Source: Bacteroidota bacterium (GTDB taxonomy: Bacteria > Bacteroidota > Bacteroidia > Chitinophagales > Saprospiraceae). From it: a DNA stretch of 64,000 nucleotides. This document shows, in pieces, positions 1-8,892 of the stretch. Each line of letters begins with the position of its first letter. Position 1 is the stretch's first letter. The position numbers and the translations under genes are program-made. The stretch is taken from positions 62,001-126,000 of the forward strand of contig JAKOVW010000079.1 in the NCBI GenBank assembly GCA_029781865.1, read 5' to 3'. Under the pieces are notes generated by a model that was given only the letters and a program-made list of their open reading frames with translations, did not search any database and was not told where the DNA came from.

Positions 1-1233
1 GTAAAGTTCAGGTTCACGATAGAAGTGGCCGGTCAGATATAGGAAGTCGATGAATAAATTAATTGCTTCCATGTGCAATTCGTGCATTTGCTGGTGCATC
101 TTGTTTTCCTGTAATTTGATTTCAATCAATAACTCTGCATTGGTATATCCAAGAGTGAGTAAACTATCGGTGTTATATACAGTATTTACATGTTGAATCT
201 GTTTTTGCAGAAATTCAAATGAATTGAATAGCAGCGTTATTTTGTTTTTAATGCTTGCCAATCGGAGCATTTTCTTTTCTTTTAGTTCTTCCTCTTCAAT
301 TTTTAATTTAAGACTTTTGATCCGATGATCTTCAGTTAAATATTTTTGAGAAATAAGATAGGGAATTCTTAATCCAATACCAAGTGATAACTTTTTATTT
401 AATAGATCCTTGGGATCCGATTGATATTCAAACTGAAAATACTGCAGTAAGCGATTATTGCCGGATGACTTTTGTTTCATCTCAATTTCAGATTTGCTGA
501 TTTCGGTTTTTAGTCTTTCATCTTCAATGTATTCGCGTGGCTCTTTAAATTCAGTGATATATCCCTTTATAGTAGCGATATCAGGGATCTTTAACTTGGA
601 TTCGAAACCGGAGTTCGCGTTGAGTAATTCAGATTTTAGCTGACTCAATTCATATTCTGTATCGGCAAATTCCAATTGAGCCTTGTTTAGTTTAATATTC
701 GCTTCATAATATTTTTCCAGGTTATCTTTGGTTTGTCGCACAAGTGGATCTTTGTGAAATTGTACGAGGTTTTCCAAAAGACTTTTTTGCTCTTTTAGTT
801 GTTGCAATTTTACCCTTAAGACTTCATACTTCCCGATTGACTTGTATTTTATATAGAGCATATTTGATAATTGCTCTTTTTTTTCTAATTCAGTACTGTA
901 TTGCTCAAGTCTATTGATTTTTGTTTGAAAATGATTGTATAAAAAATCTGATGTGCTGATTCTTAAAGTGTATTGCTGTTGATCCAATCGAAATTCATTG
1001 GTTTTTGTGCGTAATTCAATTCGATTGAATATCGGTTTATGCAAGGGATCTTGATGGTAAATCACAAGTAAACTGTCAAACAAATGCTGGGTTCCGGTTC
1101 TTGTTGAGGAGAGTAAATATTCTTTATAGGTAATTTGAGCATTGGATTGAAGCATGCAACCTGAAACGAGGAAAACCAGGAAGAAAAATCCGGAGTTTTT
1201 AAAATGACTGCGACCCGTAAAATGCCACTTCAT
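1..1233 (-). CDS. TolC-like outer-membrane efflux protein (partial, 3' end outside window)
   Basis: About 411 codons are visible and the frame is still open at base 1, so the C-terminus is missing. The start is an ATG at 1233 that shares its A with the TAA of the preceding HlyD-like gene (TAATG), which indicates translational coupling. Residues 14-33 form a hydrophobic signal with a lipobox-like LVSGC (Cys26). The rest is rich in long charged helices (about residues 95-230 and 270-390), with many Lys/Glu/Leu heptads and an NLAQ-like alternation expected of the periplasmic alpha-barrel of TolC-family proteins. Being next to a membrane-fusion protein supports an outer-membrane channel of an efflux or type I-like secretion system. 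The family call comes from general architecture and context; no single diagnostic motif was seen. Confidence 0.7.
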   Translation of the reverse strand, partial: MKWHFTGRSHFKNSGFFFLVFLVSGCMLQSNAQITYKEYLLSSTRTGTQHLFDSLLVIYHQDPLHKPIFNRIELRTKTNEFRLDQQQYTLRISTSDFLYNHFQTKINRLEQYSTELEKKEQLSNMLYIKYKSIGKYEVLRVKLQQLKEQKSLLENLVQFHKDPLVRQTKDNLEKYYEANIKLNKAQLEFADTEYELSQLKSELLNANSGFESKLKIPDIATIKGYITEFKEPREYIEDERLKTEISKSEIEMKQKSSGNNRLLQYFQFEYQSDPKDLLNKKLSLGIGLRIPYLISQKYLTEDHRIKSLKLKIEEEELKEKKMLRLASIKNKITLLFNSFEFLQKQIQHVNTVYNTDSLLTLGYTNAELLIEIKLQENKMHQQMHELHMEAINLFIDFLYLTGHFYREPELY

Positions 1234-2228
1234 TATTTATGAATTCTGACTAAAACTTTTTCTCCTTGCATGAATTCGTTCTTTGCGGGTATTCGTATAG
1301 TCACTTCTCTACCCCACGCTCTTAGATCCGGAATTTTTTTTAAGCGTTCAGGCAAAGGGGTTATTCTGGTGCCAAGTGCAGTCACAGCGCCAAGTAAGAA
1401 GTAATTTTTAGAGTTGATCGAATTCACTCTAACTGAATCGCCTAATTTTAATGTACTTAACTGATTGTCGCCAATATATATGGTTACGGTATTTGGATGT
1501 GTTGCATACATTTTTATCAATGTGTTGTAGGCCTGTATTTTGTCACCGGGAGATAATTCCATAAAGCCAATCACCCCTTCTTCCGGAGAGAGCAAATCCA
1601 GGCTTTGATCTGATTTGGTTAAAAATTTAATTTCATTATCAAGCTTGTTGATTTTTACTTTTGTTTCCGCTTGTAGTGCATCATATTCTTTCTTCCGGTT
1701 TTTGAATTTTAGATCTAATTCTGCTAACTCCAGCGTTTCCTTGTCCTTTAAATCATTTAACTGGTAGACGCTGGCTTTGATAACTGCGTTTTGTTCTTTT
1801 GACTCGATAACTTTTGAAATCAAATCAGATTGTAGCCGTGCGTTGCGCTCTATTTCAGCATATTTGATTTGATATTGTTTTTTAATGTCATTTCTGGTGT
1901 TGTCCAGGATTTTCAAATCTCCATTAAATTCTTCTTTGTCTGAAACTGCTTTCTTTTCCAGTTGTAATTTGTCAAATTCAAAATTTTGAATTTTTATTTC
2001 AAGATCAACCCTTCTCAACTTAAGAATAGTATCACCCGGGTGAACAGCTTCGCCTTGCAGCTTATTGAGCTTTAATATTTCGACAGGATATTCCAGATTG
2101 ATGTTTCTGATTTGATTTTCTGCAATTCCGAAATACTCATCTGAATACGTGAGTTTCTCTTTAATAAAAGGTACACAGATGACTAATAAAATCAACGCCA
2201 GAATATATATGAAATTATACTTTCCCAA
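1233..2228 (-). CDS. HlyD-like periplasmic adaptor (membrane fusion protein)
   Basis: This 331-residue reading starts at a TTG. It has one N-terminal membrane helix (residues 6-21), a short lipoyl/barrel segment containing GEAVHPGDTILKL, a long coiled-coil hairpin (about 75-205), a second half-lipoyl segment (LLSPEEGVIGF...SPGDKI) and a C-terminal beta-barrel region (to 331). That order is typical of HlyD/AcrA adaptors, which bridge an inner-membrane pump to a TolC-type channel. The TTG lies 93 bases after the stop of the DUF4956 gene, whereas an ATG at 2307 lies only 14 bases after it. The ATG opens a 27-codon frame that runs into this one after a one-base shift around the TTTTGGG run at 2224-2230. 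The true N-terminus may therefore be longer, with a frameshift or assembly indel here. Confidence 0.75.
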   Translation of the reverse strand: MGKYNFIYILALILLVICVPFIKEKLTYSDEYFGIAENQIRNINLEYPVEILKLNKLQGEAVHPGDTILKLRRVDLEIKIQNFEFDKLQLEKKAVSDKEEFNGDLKILDNTRNDIKKQYQIKYAEIERNARLQSDLISKVIESKEQNAVIKASVYQLNDLKDKETLELAELDLKFKNRKKEYDALQAETKVKINKLDNEIKFLTKSDQSLDLLSPEEGVIGFMELSPGDKIQAYNTLIKMYATHPNTVTIYIGDNQLSTLKLGDSVRVNSINSKNYFLLGAVTALGTRITPLPERLKKIPDLRAWGREVTIRIPAKNEFMQGEKVLVRIHK

Positions 2229-2321
2229 AAGCGATCGTGTTAATTGATTGCGTGATAAACGTTTTTAAATAAAGTAATTCAGCGAATATAAAGGGTGTTA
2301 ATTTCATAAAAAGTTTATTTA

Positions 2322-3014
2322 TTAGATGTTTTCTTCTTCAGATCGCATATTGAATCGTATTGATTTAATATCTTCTATGGTCATTAATGAATCCATTAGA
2401 TTTTGTTCATCCAATTTCACTTTTGATTTAAGTTCCCAGAAATATTCTTTCTCCAATTTGCCCTGAGCAGAATTAATTTCGATGCGTATCAATTCTGCTT
2501 GTATATTCAATTTATTGAAACAAGCTATAAAAGCATTTTCCTGAATACGATTGTTGTTGGCAAATGTAACCCGGAGTGAATGTATTTTTTTAGGATACAT
2601 GCTAAGGGGTGAAAGATCCATCAGGAATGCAATTAAGCAAAACAATAAGGTGCCGTACAAGGCGATGTTGAAAGCAAAAACGCCGCAGGCAATTCCTATG
2701 GCCAGGGAAGCAAATATGAAGATCATATTTCTTGGTTGATTCAGGTTGGTACGAAACCGGATCATGGCAAGAATTCCGAGCATTCCAAGGCCTCTGCCTA
2801 TGCTGTCTCCTATAGCCTGAGCGACAATGGCTGCGATTATAGCCCCAAGTATCATGGATTGTATGAAGTGCCCTGGCGACTTGTTGTGTCCTGTTGTCTT
2901 TTCGTACGTGAAAGAGATACACGCTGAAAGGATAAAACTCAACAGCAAGGCATACAAAATCGTAAGCGGTGAAGGAATGTCCGTATTGATGTTGGATAAG
3001 GAGAAATCAAACAT
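2322..3014 (-). CDS. DUF4956 domain membrane protein
   Basis: The product is a 230-residue inner-membrane protein with about four helices (roughly 18-38, 52-72, 98-118, 122-142) and a soluble C-terminal tail of about 85 residues. The stretch GDSIGRGLGMLGILAMIRFRT is characteristic of DUF4956 proteins. In other genomes these often sit beside VTC-type polyphosphate polymerase or CotH-like genes (family knowledge); none of those is in the window. The frame could begin at GTG 3098 or ATG 3080. I prefer ATG 3014 because the sequence just upstream (TAACTTTA about 30 bases before it) looks like a -7 element and the added residues look non-coding. It is first in an apparent operon with the HlyD-like and TolC-like genes. 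The molecular function is unknown. Confidence 0.75.
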   Translation of the reverse strand: MFDFSLSNINTDIPSPLTILYALLLSFILSACISFTYEKTTGHNKSPGHFIQSMILGAIIAAIVAQAIGDSIGRGLGMLGILAMIRFRTNLNQPRNMIFIFASLAIGIACGVFAFNIALYGTLLFCLIAFLMDLSPLSMYPKKIHSLRVTFANNNRIQENAFIACFNKLNIQAELIRIEINSAQGKLEKEYFWELKSKVKLDEQNLMDSLMTIEDIKSIRFNMRSEEENI

Positions 3015-3140
3015 GGGGAAAGTTAGACTATTTTTATTAAAGTTAAAATTACGTCTAAATCCTGTTTTAGCAAGTTTCATCAAAACAGACCCAATCACAA
3101 CGCATAGGTTTAAACCTCTGGTTGATTAAATCCATAAACC

Positions 3141-3162
3141 TAAGACAAAAGATTGTGTCTTA
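3141..3162 (-). terminator. Hairpin just after nrdA
   Basis: A perfect 7-bp inverted repeat (TAAGACA / TGTCTTA) with an 8-base loop starts 4 bases past the nrdA stop. There is no strong U-run after it, so termination is plausible but not proven. Confidence 0.35.
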
Positions 3163-3165
3163 CTG

Positions 3166-5625
3166 CTAACCCTGGCAAAAAACGCAACCATCTTCCATGG
3201 AGCAACTTTGTCCTTCTGGAATTGGAGTCGGTGTATTAGAAGCTGCAAACATTTCTTGTAATTCACTGGGTATCAGCTCAGCATTTGTTTCAGTTGTTTC
3301 TACAATACTAAAACTTTCCGTTTCTGTGATTTCAATCTGATCGATGAATTTTCGCTGATGTTTTTCGCTGAGTGTGAATTTAATCGGATCAACTGCAGAT
3401 TTTGTTCTCAGGTAATACATTCCCGTTTTTAAGCCTTTCTTCCAGGCATAAAAATGCATTGAACCCAATTTGTTAACTGTCGCACTTTCAAGGAACAGGT
3501 TCAGACTTTGACTTTGACAGATATACGCTCCCCGGTCTGCAGCCATATCAATAATCGCTTTCTGGCTGATTTCCCAAACTGTTTTATATAGATTTTTTAA
3601 GTCCTGTGGTATTCCTGGAATATTTTGAATTGATCCGTTATTCAACATTAACATCTCCTTCATTTCCTGATTCCACAAACCCAGCCGTACTAAATCTTCG
3701 AGCAAATGTTTATTGATAACTATATATTCTCCGGAAAGTGTCCGTCTGGTATAAAAGTTTGAGGTATATGGTTCAAAACATTCATTATTACCAAGTATCT
3801 GTGACGTACTAGCTGTAGGCATTGGGGCAACAAGAAGACTGTTTCTCATTCCATGTTTCATTACTTCAGCTCTCAACGCTTCCCAATCCCATCTTTTCGA
3901 ATTAGGTTCTACGCCCCACAAGTCAAATTGAAATAATCCCTGACTCATTGGAGATCCTTTATAACTTTCGTAGGTGCCGTGAATCTTCGCGAGTTCGCAA
4001 CTTTCACTGACGGATGCGTAATAAATGGTTTCGAAAATTTCTATGTTCAATTGTTTAGCCTCAGGACTGTCAAAAGGCATCCTCATTAGAATGAAAGCAT
4101 CTGCAAGTCCCTGCACACCAATTCCAATAGGACGATGTCTGAAGTTGGATGTTTTAGCTTCCGGAATCGGATAATAATTAATGTCAATGATTCTGTTGAG
4201 GTTGCGGGTTATTACTTTGGTTACCTCTGCAAGTTTATTGAAATTGAATTTTCTATTTTCAACAAACTTAGTAAGCGATATAGAGGCTAGATTGCAAACC
4301 GCCACTTCATCAGGAGATGTATATTCTAAAATTTCTGTACAAAGATTTGAAGACCGGATTGTACCCAGATTTTTTTGATTGGATTTTTTGTTACAGGCAT
4401 CTTTGTACAATAAGTAAGGCGTTCCGGTCTCAATCTGACTTTGGCAAATTTGAAACCATAGCTCCTGTGCGCGAACTTTTTTACGTGCTAATCCTTCAGC
4501 TTCATATTTGTGATAGAGTGTTTCGAATTCCTCTCCATAACTATCGTATAATCCAGGTGCTTCATTCGGACAGAACAGCGACCATTCGCGATCAGCGAGT
4601 ACGCGTTCCATAAACAAATCCGGAATCCACAAAGCAAAAAACAAATCACGAGCACGCAATTCTTCTTTACCGTGATTTTTCTTTAACTCAAGAAAATCTT
4701 CGATATCGGCATGCCACGGTTCGATATAAACGGCAAATGCACCTTTGCGCTTACCCCCACCCTGATCAACATAACGGGCGGTATCATTGAATACGCGAAG
4801 CATTGGGATGATACCATTTGATGTACCGCCAGTGCCTTTGATATAACTTCCTTTTGCGCGTATGTTGTGAATGCTTAATCCGATTCCGCCTGCAGATTGC
4901 GAAATTTTAGCACACCGGCTTAAAGTTTCAAATATCCCGGAGATGGAGTCATCCACCATACTTAACAAGAAGCAGGAAGATAGTTGAGGTTTAGGAGTGC
5001 CGGCATTAAATAATGTTGGCGTTGCGTGAATGAACCACTTTTCAGACATCAGGTTATACGTCTCAATGGCTGCATCTACATTCGAGCCATGAATGCCTAC
5101 TGCAGTTCGCATCAACAAATGTTGTGGTCTTTCAACCACCTTTTTGTTGGCTTTGAGCAAATAGGATTTTTCGAGTGTTTTAAATCCGAAATAATCAAAG
5201 CTATAATCGCGATCATAAATTATTGCTGAATCGAGTTTATCTGCATTTTCCTGAATGACCTGAATGGTTTCATCGCTGATTAATCCTGCTTTTTGTCCGG
5301 TCAATGGATCGATGTAGTTATACAATACGTCCATAGTCTCGGAAAAAGACTTATTGGTGTTTTTATGAAGATTAGATACGGCTATTCTTGCAGCGAGGAT
5401 TGCATAATCCGGATGTATAGTTGCCAAAGATGCGGCAGTTTCTGCTGCCAGATTATCCAATTCTGAGGTAGTGACTCCATTGTAGAGGCCAAGAATAACT
5501 TTTTTAGCGATTTCAATGGGATCTACAAAATGGCTATCCAGACTGTAGCATAATTTTTTTACACGGGCTGTTATTTTGTCAAAGCTAACATCTTCACGTT
5601 TACCGTTGCGTTTGATTACTTGCAT
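3166..5625 (-). CDS. nrdA: Class Ia ribonucleoside-diphosphate reductase, large (alpha) subunit
   Basis: This cytoplasmic enzyme reduces ribonucleoside diphosphates to deoxyribonucleotides together with NrdB. It is full length at 819 residues. An ATP-cone regulatory domain spans about residues 1-90. The active-site set is complete: Cys218 and Cys444 (redox pair), Asn427-Leu-Cys429-Thr-Glu431 (thiyl radical and general acid), and the radical-transfer pair Tyr736-Tyr737. The C-terminal tail ends [13 protein letters not shown], giving three Cys for re-reduction by thioredoxin. Residue numbers match those of eukaryotic R1 proteins, so this is the eukaryote-like class Ia branch. It lies 48 bases downstream of nrdB and the two are very likely cotranscribed as nrdB-nrdA. 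Confidence 0.97.
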   Translation of the reverse strand: MQVIKRNGKREDVSFDKITARVKKLCYSLDSHFVDPIEIAKKVILGLYNGVTTSELDNLAAETAASLATIHPDYAILAARIAVSNLHKNTNKSFSETMDVLYNYIDPLTGQKAGLISDETIQVIQENADKLDSAIIYDRDYSFDYFGFKTLEKSYLLKANKKVVERPQHLLMRTAVGIHGSNVDAAIETYNLMSEKWFIHATPTLFNAGTPKPQLSSCFLLSMVDDSISGIFETLSRCAKISQSAGGIGLSIHNIRAKGSYIKGTGGTSNGIIPMLRVFNDTARYVDQGGGKRKGAFAVYIEPWHADIEDFLELKKNHGKEELRARDLFFALWIPDLFMERVLADREWSLFCPNEAPGLYDSYGEEFETLYHKYEAEGLARKKVRAQELWFQICQSQIETGTPYLLYKDACNKKSNQKNLGTIRSSNLCTEILEYTSPDEVAVCNLASISLTKFVENRKFNFNKLAEVTKVITRNLNRIIDINYYPIPEAKTSNFRHRPIGIGVQGLADAFILMRMPFDSPEAKQLNIEIFETIYYASVSESCELAKIHGTYESYKGSPMSQGLFQFDLWGVEPNSKRWDWEALRAEVMKHGMRNSLLVAPMPTASTSQILGNNECFEPYTSNFYTRRTLSGEYIVINKHLLEDLVRLGLWNQEMKEMLMLNNGSIQNIPGIPQDLKNLYKTVWEISQKAIIDMAADRGAYICQSQSLNLFLESATVNKLGSMHFYAWKKGLKTGMYYLRTKSAVDPIKFTLSEKHQRKFIDQIEITETESFSIVETTETNAELIPSELQEMFAASNTPTPIPEGQSCSMEDGCVFCQG

Positions 5626-5673
5626 AATAAGAAAGACTTAATTCGTTAAAAAAAGGTGGTTAAAAAAAATGCT

Positions 5674-6651
5674 TTAAAACTCTTCATCGATCGTGAATAC
5701 TTTTGGAACGTGCCCTGTTGAGACACCGGACTTTTGGTATTCAGATACCCTTTTTTCAAAGAAATTGGTTTTGCCTTGCACGGAAATCATTTCCATGAAG
5801 GGAAACGGATTGGTTGCATGGTAGACTTTGGGATTGCCAAGAGCTACCAATAACCGGTCAGCAACAAACTCAATGTATTGACACATCAATTCTGCGTTCA
5901 TACCGATCAGTGCAACAGGAATTGCATCGGTAACGAAATATTTTTCAATTTCAACAGCATCTTTGATGATTGCTTCTATCGTTTCAATTGGAAGTTTGTT
6001 GATTAAATGTTTGTTATATAAAAGACAAGCGAAATCACAATGCATACCTTCATCCCTTGAAATGAGTTCATTGGAAAAAGTCAATCCTGGCATAAGTCCG
6101 CGTTTCTTTAACCAGAAAATACTGCAGAATGATCCGCTAAAAAAAATTCCTTCTACGGCTGCGAATGCAATTAACTGTTCATGAAAATTGCCGTTTTTAA
6201 TCCATCGCAATGCCCAATCTGCTTTGCGTTTAACACAATCGAGATTTTCAACAGCGTGAAACAAATAGTGTTTTTCCTGAGGGTCTTTGATGTATGTGTC
6301 AATTAACAAGGAATACGTTTCAGAATGAATGTTCTCCATCATGATCTGAAAACCGTAGAAAAATTTGGCTTCGGTGTACTGAACCATCCGAACCATGTTC
6401 TCTGCCAGATTTTCATTGACGATACCGTCACTGGCGGCAAAAAAGGCAAGAACGTGTTTGATGAAATGCTTTTCGTCGTCCGTAAGCTTTTTATCCCAAT
6501 CCTCCTGGTCCTGAACGAGGTCAATTTCCTCAGCAGTCCAAAATGAGGCTTCCGAATTTTTATAAAATTGCCAGATGTCATCGTGTTGTATGGGAAAAAT
6601 CACAAAACGATCTGGATTTTCGGTTAAAATAGGTTCTGAACGGTTATTCAT
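5674..6651 (-). CDS. nrdB: Class Ia ribonucleoside-diphosphate reductase, small (beta) subunit
   Basis: This is the di-iron radical subunit that partners NrdA; it has 325 residues, a normal R2 length. The metal ligands are readable at R2 spacing: Asp75, Glu106, His109, Glu167, Glu201 and His204. Tyr113, in the segment [12 protein letters not shown], is the tyrosyl-radical residue, so this is a Tyr-radical R2 and not a Tyr-less R2c. The motif NENLAENM and the ENIHSE core are closest to eukaryotic-type R2. It starts at ATG 6651. A TACTTTTG -7 box lies about 48 bases upstream, so nrdB appears to be the first gene of the nrdBA operon. Confidence 0.97.
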   Translation of the reverse strand: MNNRSEPILTENPDRFVIFPIQHDDIWQFYKNSEASFWTAEEIDLVQDQEDWDKKLTDDEKHFIKHVLAFFAASDGIVNENLAENMVRMVQYTEAKFFYGFQIMMENIHSETYSLLIDTYIKDPQEKHYLFHAVENLDCVKRKADWALRWIKNGNFHEQLIAFAAVEGIFFSGSFCSIFWLKKRGLMPGLTFSNELISRDEGMHCDFACLLYNKHLINKLPIETIEAIIKDAVEIEKYFVTDAIPVALIGMNAELMCQYIEFVADRLLVALGNPKVYHATNPFPFMEMISVQGKTNFFEKRVSEYQKSGVSTGHVPKVFTIDEEF

Positions 6652-6698
6652 TGGTTCTTGTAAGTTTGAGTTTTATAAGCAAGGAGGGAATCCGGGTT

Positions 6699-6706
6699 CA
6701 AAAGTA
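6699..6706 (-). promoter_or_regulatory. -7 box of the nrdBA promoter
   Basis: On the minus strand this reads TACTTTTG, an exact match to the Bacteroidota consensus TAnnTTTG. It is placed to give a leader of about 40 bases before the nrdB ATG. I found no clear -33 TTTG partner. Confidence 0.5.
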
Positions 6707-6988
6707 TTTAAATTCATATGTTATATGATAAAAAATTTGATATATTTTTTAATTTAATTTTTAAATTACTTATAATCAAAGATTTAATTAAATATTTGCC
6801 ATTTACCTGTTCCTTCAATCATATTAGTTAAAAACATTATATCTGCCACAAAAGTACATTATACACTTCCCACAGCCTATTCGATTTATTAACATATTGT
6901 GGAAAACTTTAATAAGTCCATAGCCAGCTGTTACTTACAAATTGTTAAATATAAACACCATGTGTTCATAAAATATGAAAAAAAATTG

Positions 6989-7012
6989 TCAATTTCAAAA
7001 TTTTGAAATTGA
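6989..7012. repeat. Perfect 24-bp palindrome upstream of nrdBA
   Basis: Each half is TCAATTTCAAAA and the two halves meet with no spacer. On the minus strand the hairpin is followed within a few bases by a run of eight T, so it could terminate leftward transcription from pdhB. It could equally be an operator for the nrd operon. The sequence shows the symmetry; the role is inferred. Confidence 0.6.
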
Positions 7013-7343
7013 ATTTTTTATATATGATACTTAATTTTAATTTGTAAAGTGTTCAAAATCCAAAAATCGAACCATTGGTAAACATCAAAATCAAAGCCTG
7101 AGTTCTTAAGTGTTCTTCATTTATTCTGCTTTTGTTTTCTTTATAAATGATTTGATTAATACTAATATGTAACTCGTTTTTAGAATGCACTATTCATATT
7201 ACGTCAAAAAGTAAATCATTCGACAAAATGATTTTAATCAGATACAAAATTAAATTTCAGACTATGTGAACTTACGACTGATTGCTTAAACGAAAGGAAG
7301 AATTTCATTGTGCAAGGAGAAAATCATTTCTTTGTCTTTCTGC

Positions 7344-7458
7344 CTCTGTGGCAATAAAAACATTATCGCTACGAAAAGAACTGAATATGAATTTGATTCT
7401 AATAATTAAAAATTTGGACCAAAATTTAAGTTAGCGAAATTTTTATTTAGCCACAGAG
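7344..7458. repeat. Inverted-repeat pair flanking about 80 bases
   Basis: The left arm CTCTGTGGCAATAAAA (7344-7359) is matched in inverse orientation by the right arm TTTTATTTAGCCACAGAG (7441-7458), apart from a small internal insertion. The intervening 81 bases have no reading frame. The right arm runs into a second hairpin, CAGAGCT-TCGAT-AGCTCTG (7454-7472). The layout resembles a small non-autonomous repeat element, but no target-site duplication was identified. Confidence 0.4.
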
Positions 7459-7522
7459 CTTCGATAGCTCTGCCTATTGCATCAAGAGAAAATTAAATCA
7501 ATGTTCCCCATATATCCTTAAA

Positions 7523-7539
7523 TAATTGCGAAGCAATTA
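7523..7539. repeat. Small perfect hairpin
   Basis: TAATTGC and GCAATTA form a 7-bp stem around a GAA loop. It lies in the same gene-free region as the inverted-repeat pair. Function unknown. Confidence 0.4.
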
Positions 7540-7759
7540 CTACACATTAAACCATTTTGAAATCCAGGTAACTCTTTATATGATAATAAAGATTATTTGA
7601 CAGTGAGTTAAATGTGCAGCTGTATAGATATTGTTTTAAAATAAATAATCTGTATTCAATAAATTGATCCATTAACTAAGATGATCAAAAAATAAATTCG
7701 TTAACTTCTGCAATCACACACTATTGGATAATAAAAAAAAACTTATTACGATTTCGAAC

Positions 7760-8746
7760 TTATCTTTTAATATACATGACCTCTTTAACTGCTCTAATCA
7801 CTTTTTCCGGATTAGGCATGAATTCCTGCACCAGCGTTGGCGCATAACCCAATGAAGTGTCAGCAGTGTTAATACGCGTCACAGGAGCATCCAGGTAATC
7901 AAAAGCATTTTTCTGAATGACATAAGCAATTTCTGATGAAACACTGGCAAACGGCCAGCTTTCGTCTACAACCACCAGCCTATTGGTCTTTTTGATTGAA
8001 TTAACGATGGTTTGATAATCCAAAGGTCTTATTGTTCTCAAATCAATTAGTTCAGCATGGATCCCTTCTTTTTCAAGTTCTGTGGCAGCTACTTTGCAGA
8101 CTTCCATCATTTTGTTGTAGGAAACAATCGTTACATCTTCTCCTGGTTTTCTGACGATAGCTTTGCCTATTTCCACCAGATATTCCTCCTCCGGTACTTC
8201 TCCCTGTAAACCATATAAAAGCTCAGACTCCATGAAACAGACAGGGTCTTCATCGCGTATGGCCGCCTTAAGCAAACCTTTTGAATCATATGGATCGACG
8301 CAAGAAATTACCTTGAGACCAGGACAATTAGCCAGCCAGCTCTCAAAGGATTGACTATGTTGTTGTGCAAGTTGGCCCGCTGCTCCACTGGGGCCTCTGA
8401 AAACAATAGGACAATTAAACTGACCTGCTGATTGGGATAAGGTCTTGGCAGCATTATTCACAATCTGATCAAAAGCCAGAACAGCAAAATTCCAGGTCAT
8501 GAATTCGATAATAGGCCTCAGACCATTCATCGCCGCTCCTACCCCGATGCCTGCAAATCCCAACTCCGCGATGGGCGTATCGATGACTCGTTTGGGGCCA
8601 AATTCATCCAGCATACCTTTGCTGACTTTATAGGCTCCGTTGTAAGCAGCCACTTCTTCTCCCATTAAAAACACATTGGGATCTCTTCTCATTTCTTCAC
8701 TCATGGCCTCCCTGAGTGCATCTCTTAATGTAATTATTCTAGCCAT
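7760..8746 (-). CDS. pdhB: Pyruvate dehydrogenase E1 component, beta subunit
   Basis: The product is 328 residues, the usual length for the transketolase-type beta chain of the alpha2beta2 E1 of 2-oxoacid dehydrogenase complexes. With E1 alpha it carries out thiamine-diphosphate-dependent decarboxylation of pyruvate. Visible signatures are the N-terminal ITLRDALREAMSEEM, the MGEEV turn near residue 28, the PIAELGFAGIGVGAAMNGLRPIIEFMTWNF block around residues 58-87, and the C-terminal transketolase domain with VVVDESWPF. No alpha subunit is adjacent, so E1 alpha and E2/E3 must be elsewhere. Pyruvate rather than branched-chain specificity is inferred from overall similarity. It starts at ATG 8746 behind a -7 box. 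Confidence 0.93.
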   Translation of the reverse strand: MARIITLRDALREAMSEEMRRDPNVFLMGEEVAAYNGAYKVSKGMLDEFGPKRVIDTPIAELGFAGIGVGAAMNGLRPIIEFMTWNFAVLAFDQIVNNAAKTLSQSAGQFNCPIVFRGPSGAAGQLAQQHSQSFESWLANCPGLKVISCVDPYDSKGLLKAAIRDEDPVCFMESELLYGLQGEVPEEEYLVEIGKAIVRKPGEDVTIVSYNKMMEVCKVAATELEKEGIHAELIDLRTIRPLDYQTIVNSIKKTNRLVVVDESWPFASVSSEIAYVIQKNAFDYLDAPVTRINTADTSLGYAPTLVQEFMPNPEKVIRAVKEVMYIKR

Positions 8747-8765
8747 AGATTACCAAAATAGCCTG

Positions 8766-8773
8766 CAAAAATA
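8766..8773 (-). promoter_or_regulatory. -7 box of pdhB promoter
   Basis: It reads TATTTTTG on the minus strand, an exact TAnnTTTG, about 20 bases before the pdhB ATG. No strong -33 element was seen. Confidence 0.4.
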
Positions 8774-8892
8774 GAACAAATCCGGTCTATTCAAGCCCAT
8801 AAAAATGGAAAGAGATGAAAGAATTACAGATTGTAATTTCTGCATTTGAATTATAAAAAATGAAGTTGATGCCTTTTACCTTGTTTGATCCA

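Larger units (their letters stand above)
6707..7759. other. Gene-free AT-rich intergenic region between nrdB and pdhB
   Basis: About 1.05 kb with no credible reading frame on either strand and strong AT bias. Both flanking genes are transcribed leftward, so this is the 3' side of pdhB and the 5' side of nrdB. It holds a perfect 24-bp palindrome (6989-7012), an inverted-repeat pair (7344-7359 with 7441-7458), and two short perfect hairpins (7454-7472 and 7523-7539). I see no tRNA or known riboswitch. It could contain nrd regulatory sites, a decayed small repeat element, or both. Confidence 0.7.

Noticed and set aside
6840-7020. Possible replication origin: AT-rich DNA with a TGTGGAAAA-like DnaA box upstream of nrdB
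   Set aside because: Only one imperfect box was seen; no cluster of DnaA boxes, and dnaA/dnaN and parAB are not adjacent. AT-richness alone is common in this genome's intergenic DNA.
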